A stretch of DNA of 64,000 nt from Neckera pumila. Taxonomy: Eukaryota > Streptophyta > Bryopsida > Hypnales > Neckeraceae. Numbering within the stretch: position 1 is the first letter of the stretch; each line of letters opens with the position of its first letter. Of the stretch, positions 57,788 through 64,000 are shown piece by piece. The stretch covers positions 3,660,501 through 3,724,500 of the forward strand of contig OZ018412.1 of NCBI GenBank assembly GCA_963969595.1. The letters run 5' to 3'. Under the pieces are notes generated by a model. The model searched no databases and was not told the DNA's origin. It saw only the letters and a program-made list of their open reading frames with translations. The translations under genes and the position numbers were made by a program.

Positions 57788-59682
57788 TGGTGCTCCGCGC
57801 TCCACGCACAACAAGAACATCGCAACAATTAAAGACAAGAAATGTTGATTCGTGTAAACTTAGAACGCCATGAATTCGTCGCGCAGATTGACCAAACAAA
57901 TGCCCCTTCTGTTCTTAGCACTTAGTTTACAGTGCTAAGTGTCTTTTATGGGAATTCCTTGTCCCATGGGCTTCAGAATCGTTTTGGAACTGATCATATC
58001 GATCTCTGCCTTATGTAGCGGTAATACTGATAAATGATTCCGCATGAACAGACCAAGGATCTGGAGCGAACTCAGTAAAAGAGGAAGGTATTTCATATTA
58101 ATTTATACGAGAATACCATTAAGCAGGGAGTTCTTCTTGACCTCAGAGACTCAGTCTGACAATTTTGCCAGCTCCGACTGTTATAAGCTTACCGTTCTTT
58201 TGAAATTTGGCCGTCGATGTATAAGGCGTAGATCTTGATCACCAGGAAGCAAACGGGAACTGTCATTGAAATGGCAAATGAAGCCCGCCATTTTTCCATT
58301 CAGTTCTTCTTTAGCCCTAAAGTCTAGGACTAGTATAGATTTCAGACCGCAAGGTCTAAATTGAAAAGCACCAAGTTTGCCATCTCCGACTGTTATAAGC
58401 TTACCGCTGTTTTGGAATTTGGCCGTCGATACAGTATAGATCTTGATCACCTGTACGTGGAGGAACCCAGTCCAGCAATGAGTCCGGTTGCCAGTGTCTC
58501 GAGGTTTGAAGGGGAAATATCGGATTTGAAGCTGCATCATTGGCAAAAAAAACTATGACTGCGAAAACGAAGAAAGACTGGATAGACCCCAAGTTTCAAG
58601 GCGCGTGCCTTGAAAAGTTAGTGCGAAGGCCGTGCAAATAATTACCAATATACCGAAATGAAAGTGATGTCAGCACGTGATTGACTTTGTGGGCTCCTTT
58701 TTAGCCTATAAGAGCATCCCCACAGCTGCCTAGGCAAATTGACACAGCAAGTGGCTATTTGGAGTGTTGGAGAAATTGCGGCCGGCTCGTGTCAAGAGAG
58801 TGTGGTCCACAGGAACCCGGTGAACCCCACACTGGAAGTGTGACAAGCCCATTGTTTGAGAATTGCACTTCGCCCTATATGCATGAAGTCAGCATGATGT
58901 CACATTGTCAGAGCTTGTTCCGTGGTTTCTTATGCTTTGAAGCCACCAGCCTAGGCGTCTTCATTAGCAAACTGGAAACCTGCCTGAAAACATGTGCTTC
59001 GTACCTCGATTCCCGTGTCCTCTGACATACCCAGCCACGGGGAACGAACACTATTTCCCCGTCTGCTTTCCATTTTCTACCGTGCCCGGCCACTCTCTGG
59101 GACTTGGCGTGCCTGCCGTGGAGCACGTATTATGATTGGGCACGGCCATTTGCCCAGTTTGAGTCACTTGTTGAGCTGGAGTGGGGATGCTCTAAGACCA
59201 TCTGCAATGCAACAACGGCGAAAAGGCCCTGTAACATTACTTCGCGGGCCATTCCACGAGGCCTCTTAAGTACCGATTCTTTCTTTGGAAAATTTGCCCC
59301 AATGCAAAGACGGCATCCAAACGTCAAATGGACTTTACAATATTATAAAAAAAAAGGAAGAAAAGAATTTACATTAAAGAAAGGACTTTTCATGGAAACA
59401 AGGAAGGTTGAATTGATTAGCGCACATACCAATAAATTCTTCTTGGCATCCATTGGCTACTACCACTTTTTGTCATGATGACTCCCATCAATCAACTTGC
59501 CGAGAGTTTTGCCGGGGTTGGCAAAATGACAAAATATGCCGATCCCGGGGGGTCCCATACCGAGACCGGGAAAGTGAAGGTCTCCATACCGATTACATTG
59601 GAGCACAATTTTAAATCAAAATTCTTGTCCACCCTGCACAGTGCCGATACTGTGCAAGGTGCCGGTTGCATTGCAAATGGTC
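57788..59682. other. Intergenic; contains a roughly 220-bp spaced duplication
   Basis: CTCCGACTGTTATAAGCTTA occurs at about 58,171 and 58,385; each is followed by ACCG, TTTGGCCGTCGAT and TAGATCTTGATCACC. Several 60-120 codon frames overlap in both strands from 58.7 to 59.8 kb without any family motif or splice logic, so I call no gene. Confidence 0.45.
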
Positions 59683-59684
59683 TA

Positions 59685-60295
59685 AGGTAGGATGCTCTAA
59701 AAGCGACCGGCTTCTTCAAATCAGCCCTACAAAATGGTACTAAGTAGATATGAGTTGGTCGTAAAGACCCGACAACCATTTTGCTAGAGGAGTGGGTGGC
59801 GCCTTACACTCAAAAATACCTTGTTGTTGTTGCCTTGTCATTGTTGTGTCTTTACGCCGGGCGATGACCTCGTGGGTGGTCTTTACTCAAATGAGGGACC
59901 TACCCTCGGCCTACCGGCCTTGGTGAGTCCTTCATTTGAGTAAAGACCTCCCACTCAGTCTTTACCCTACACTTTAAATGGACTACTTTAGTCATTGATT
60001 GAATCCTCCAAAAAAATATTCTTTATTGCAAGAGCCAATCATTGGCCTTGATTTCCTCAAATCACTTTAGAACTTGTAAGTGGACGTATTTTAGAAGACC
60101 TAGGGTCACAAATAGGTACCTACAATAGATATCTTAGGAAGTTCATAACTAATTCAAAAATGCTTCAAAAAATATGAAACCACTTATGTTACGTTCTTCA
60201 TCCATTTTTCTTTCTCTAAAAAATATTTTTATTCATGCAAACCTATGAAAAAGGCAAACCAGCCCTTAAATGGTCGCTTTTAGAGCATCCTACCT
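59685..60295. mobile_element. 611-bp TIR element with TA duplication
   Basis: Perfect 24-bp inverted ends beginning AGGTAGGATGCTCTAAAAGC, flanked by TA at 59,683-59,684 and 60,296-60,297, as in Tc1/mariner-type MITEs. An internal hairpin lies at 59,873-59,956. No coding capacity. Confidence 0.75.
59873..59956. repeat. Strong hairpin inside the TA-flanked TIR element
   Basis: GTGGGTGGTCTTTACTCAAA at the left pairs with TTTGAGTAAAGACCTCCCAC at the right, continuing inward to a loop containing CCGGCC. The stem is about 28-30 bp. Confidence 0.75.
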
Positions 60296-60520
60296 TATAT
60301 TAAGGTTGGAATCATAGTTTGGAAATTTCTATAGAAAAATTAGACAAATTCCTAGCTTCTAGAAGTTGGTTTAGATTTTTCAATTTTTACTTGGAAATTA
60401 GCCTAAAGAGTAAAGAGTGAAAATTTTATTGGTAGGAACTATAGTCTAGGAAGTTCTATAGAAAAATTGGACAATTTTCTAGCTTCTAGAAGTTTTTCAA
60501 ATTTTACTCGAAAGTCAATT

Positions 60521-62177
60521 TTAACCCCTAAAGGACATAGGCCTTTTTTCTACCAAAAAACACTCAAAACTGCCATTTCTATAGCAAAGAGTAAAAAAAT
60601 CTGAAAATTGTTTATTTTGCATATTTGACCATAGGATCTTACAGACTTATACCAAACTAGTATGAAAATGTGTGGAAAAAATTTCAAAATTTTTTACCAT
60701 ACATATTGCAAGATATCTACGTTTAAAGTGAAAAAAACATTCGAGAAAAAATCAATCCTCTGGAGTGCTGCTCTATGGACCCCTTCAAGCTTCAGTACCC
60801 TAAAATTTTGTTTATGGGGTTTGAAAATTTATTTTTTTCCCTATTTCCGCATAGCTGAAACTGTTATGACAGTGGCGTAGGAACCCAAATTTACAAATAA
60901 AAAATCATTTAAAAAAAAATTTATCTTAAAAAAAGATTAAAAATAAATAAATAAATTGCAAAATCTGATTGCTCCGACAAGCAATCATACAGTCTGACTA
61001 CTCACCGGGGGTACTTTTCCAGATTGACAAGCCAAGTTTGAAATAACTTGGCATGTCAACTTGGAACGGCCCTCCGGAAAACTAATTTTTGCTCTAATGC
61101 AAGTTTTTTAGCACATTGCGGAGACTAGATAATTTGACTTTGAACTTTCTGAACTTTAATTTTTTGCACTACAAAGTTTTGAGCTTTAAATCTTTGTGGT
61201 GGATAATTGAATTGAGAGTCTAGGAAAAAAAAACTCAAAAAAATTTAATTTTTATTCTTTAAAAAATTGTTAAGTAGAAATAGGTACGAGATAGAAGGAA
61301 AATCTAAGTTGTTAATATTATTAAGAGAGTAAAAAAAATTGAATTTTTTTTCCACATCTAACCACAGGATCTTACACCTAATTAGTATGACAATGTGTGG
61401 GAAAATTCAGAATTTTTGAACGCACAGATTGCAAGATATCTACGTATAAAGTGAAAAAAACAAGTTTTTGAGCATGTTGTGGGACTACATTTTTTGACTT
61501 TGAACATTTTTAACTTTAAATTTTTGCACTACAAATTCTGGAATTTAAATCTTTATAGTAGATAATTGAATTGAGAGTCTACCAAAAAAATATAAAATAT
61601 AAAAAATATAATTTTCATTATTAAAAAAAATTGTTAAGTAGAAGAAGGTACGAGATAGAAGGAAAATCTAAAATATTAATATTTTTTATATGGAATTAAA
61701 ATGTATTAATCCCATTAGTGAGATTATTCTAGCACAAAAATGAAATCATTTGGAAATTTTTTTTTTTTAAATTGTAAAAATTGCATTTAGAATTGAATCC
61801 TACAAATTTTTTTGTAGAAAGATGCTCTAAGAGCCCAAAAAAAAAGATTGTCTATAACTTTCTCATAACAAATACAAATGGAATGAATCAAAGCTTTCTA
61901 GATAGATAAAAATATAATCTATGGGAAAAAAATTCAATTGAATTTTTTTGAATTTTTGCAAAAAAAAATTTGCTACCCCCTTTCCCGTGTTTTGAGCTTA
62001 TTTGGGCATAACTTTTGTTTCCAAGCACCGATTGAAAAAAATTATATTCCTACAAAGCTTATCAATTGTTTTATCTTCAAAAAAAGTTTTAAAAAATCAG
62101 AACATAAATTCAGCCCGTAGGTACCTGCCCAAAATCACAAATGTCCGCCGAACGGTCAATGGTCCTTTAGGGATTAA
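60521..62177 (+). mobile_element. TTAA-flanked TIR element, copy 7, with internal duplication and a nested MITE
   Basis: Left end TTAA|CCCCTAAAGGAC, right end GTCCTTTAGGGA|TTAA, 1,657 bp. Longer than other copies for two reasons. A block is duplicated in tandem (GCAAGATATCTACGTTTAAA at 60,709 and GCAAGATATCTACGTATAAA near 61,430, with matching downstream GAATTGAGAGTCTA and GGTACGAGATAGAAGGAAAA). One of the two copies also carries a CATTAGAG-type MITE. The subterminal block CCCAAAATCAC...GTCCGCCG is the same as at the ends of copies 1, 3 and 5. Confidence 0.8.
60738..61099. mobile_element. CATTAGAG-type TIR MITE, copy 2, nested in TTAA copy 7
   Basis: Ends CATTCGAGAAAAAATCAATC and CATTAGAGCAAAAATTAG (read inward). 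The interior shares GACAGTGGCGTAGGAACCC, CTCACCGGGGGTACTTTT and CAGATTGACA with the copy at 28,567. The duplicated block of the host element without the MITE reads GTGAAAAAAACAAGTTTTTG, giving an approximate empty site, but no clear target duplication remains. Confidence 0.7.
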
Positions 62178-62319
62178 ACACCATGTTGCCTTGCTTTGTA
62201 TTGTGCTCTATATCATGATTATTATAGCAATAACTTTCTCAAAAGTCAAACAAGTTTTCCCAAAGTCAACTTGTACAACAATGCACTTCCAACACTTTAG
62301 ATAGGCTCCCTAGTGTACT

Positions 62320-62379
62320 TTAAATAGCTTGGTTTGTCACTCCGGAGCGGCCCTCCAGAGGTCACAGATTTCTCTAATG
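62320..62379. mobile_element. CATTAGAG-type MITE, right-end fragment
   Basis: TAGCTTGGTTTGTCACTCCG through GAGCGGCCCTCCAGAGG to TCTCTAATG matches the right termini of the two fuller copies. The left part is missing. Confidence 0.55.
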
Positions 62380-63357
62380 AGTGGTTGAGACAACCTCCTT
62401 GACTTGGAATAGATATGATCACCATCCTTAAGGAGAAAAAAAATGGAAAAGGAAAAAAGGGAAAAACAAAAAATAGGGTGCAAGATTTACATAAACAAAC
62501 TTGATTTGAAGACCCTAAACACACGGTAGAAGCGCAAAGGAGTAGATTATGCCCTAAACCCTGCACAATGAATGCCAACTAACAAGTTTGCAACAAATTC
62601 AACCCCAAATTACCATCGCAACTTAAAATGACAGAGTGAATGCGATCATAGAAACCCTAAACCAAATTGAAGCAAGCCAAATCAAGTTGTGCAAGAGCTG
62701 CACATGCCAAATTGACAATACTTCTGACCAAATTCGCATAATGCAGTGAATTCTCCCCTTCTTGCTAACCCACAAGAAGGGGAGAATTGGAGAATCACAT
62801 GATAGATTGAGATAATATGACACTCAGAGCGTAACAGGACGTGAGAGAATGCAACACTCAGAGCTCGGAGATGTCATCTCTAAATAGTCTGAAAATCCTA
62901 AAGTGATCTGCAATTTAGATTGGCTCGATCAAGCCATTGATGGGCCTAATGCCCGGGCAAGAAAAATCTAATGGTAAAACAAAGTAGGAGAATGGTAAAT
63001 GCCAGTAACTTATTTTCTAATAGAGAAACAAAAAGGTGAAAGCCAGTCACGATAAATGAAGGGTAATTTATATTATAGAATACTATGCACATAGTAACCA
63101 AAAAAATTTAGAAAGTATGTGCTCGATCAATTACCCACCAAAGAAAAGGCCTTTACATTGGTAACTTTCCGACATACTCCAAAGGTGGACAACCAAAAAT
63201 GCTAGGATTTAATTTTTCCACCTAGTCAATTTCCAAAATCTTCTTTATTCATTTGAAACCTCATCCTAAACATTTCTACGTCATTCAAAAATCTTCAAAA
63301 AATTTCAGCTAGGTCAAAACTCAATGCCCATATTCCTTATACATTGGTAGGAATAAC
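62380..63357. other. No gene seen
   Basis: AT-rich. The minus frames at 62,297-62,578 and 62,623-62,823 have no motif. A short hairpin (GGGGAGAATT pair near 62,755-62,785) is present. Confidence 0.4.
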
Positions 63358-63468
63358 ATAAACCATGCTAGTACCATAAACGGTTTAATGTACCTATTAT
63401 TGTCATTTATGCCTTGAAATGAGAAGAACAGGTACACTAAAACCGTTTATGGTACTAGCATGGTTTAT
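63358..63468. repeat. Foldback with 38-bp arms
   Basis: ATAAACCATGCTAGTACCAT at 63,358 pairs with its complement ending at 63,468, continuing through AAACGGTTT and GTACCT. The loop is about 34 bp. Probably a tiny MITE. Confidence 0.75.
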
Positions 63469-63904
63469 AGTATTTTTGGGCAATGGTCTTTTGGATATTC
63501 ATATAGGATTCTTGCCTTTCTACATGAGGTGATGTAAACCACCATATTGGTTTACTTTTTAGATTGTGAAAAGTATAAACAGTATGTAAGAATTTTCAAA
63601 TCTGGAAGTGTTAGTACTCCAGAATAAGCCATGACTACAAATTAGTGAGTTTTCCATGATATAGGGATAGGAACTTTAGGAACTTTAGGAATTTAGGGTG
63701 AAAATCTCAAAATGCAATTATGGAAAAACAATGGGAAAAGTCTAGGGAAAAAATAGGGATTTAAAACTACTAAAAATAATAAATATGAAAAACACAAAAG
63801 AAATTAGTAAACTTTAAACTACTACTAGAACACGAGATTAGTGATAGGAACACTAAAATAGGATAAAAACAGTAATATTGGAGAAAAAACAGTAATTTAG
63901 GAGG

Positions 63905-64000
63905 GTTTCCACTAAATTGGCGCAGTTTACGCTAAATTAGCGCAGTTTACACCAAATTAGCGCAGTTTTCACTAATTTGGCGCATTTTACACTATTTTAG
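63905..64000. repeat. Tandem repeat of about 22 bp at the window edge
   Basis: Units of the form AAATTAGCGCAGTTTACAC repeat about four times (63,914, 63,936, 63,957, 63,979) with small changes and run to the window end, so the array may continue. Confidence 0.7.

Noticed and set aside
58759..59779. Cluster of 65-124 codon frames on both strands
   Set aside because: No shared reading direction, no splice logic and no recognisable domain.

Overview
The window reads as nuclear DNA of a land plant. It has GT-AG introns, a plant-type ribosomal protein eS10 gene with a telo-box promoter, an IST1-like ESCRT gene and a small PR-5/thaumatin-like gene. The long spaces between genes are AT-rich and packed with mobile elements. 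I cannot name the species. Codons, intron sizes and the AT-rich, repeat-dense background would suit a moss or another early-diverging land plant, but that is inference.

Layout. 1-15.3 kb has no confident host gene. It holds a decayed Ty1/copia pol fragment, CACTA-type foldback MITEs, decayed tandem repeats, and TIR elements flanked by TTAA. 15,367-33,892 is one Ty3/gypsy element on the minus strand, bounded by a CCACA target duplication. It is swollen to about 18.5 kb by nested insertions: a MITE and a poly(A) retroposon in its two LTRs, a 2.5 kb insert in integrase, a 4.5 kb insert in RNase H that itself carries a 1.9 kb CACTA element, and a 2.8 kb insert in gag. Without them it would be about 6.5 kb. 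35.1-36.6 kb holds a Tc1-type transposase fragment beside a large foldback with Tc1-like ends. 36.7-38.4 kb is the eS10 gene (2 exons). 39-43 kb is again TE-rich. 46.5-51.4 kb is a six-exon IST1-like gene whose last exon encodes a long charged, repeat-bearing tail ending in a MIM1-like helix. 55.2-56.6 kb is a three-exon thaumatin-like gene on the minus strand. 56.6-64 kb is TIR elements, duplications and foldbacks.

Most notable signal: at least seven, probably nine, dispersed elements (about 0.6-1.7 kb) begin CCCCTAAAG, end CTTTAGGGG and sit between TTAA sites, like piggyBac. One is inserted in one arm of a CACTA foldback, and the other arm preserves the empty site. This shows directly that the target is TTAA and that it is duplicated. 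One copy is a near-perfect 746-bp palindrome. None contains a recognisable transposase, so the family looks non-autonomous. All TE calls are by eye; no database search was possible.
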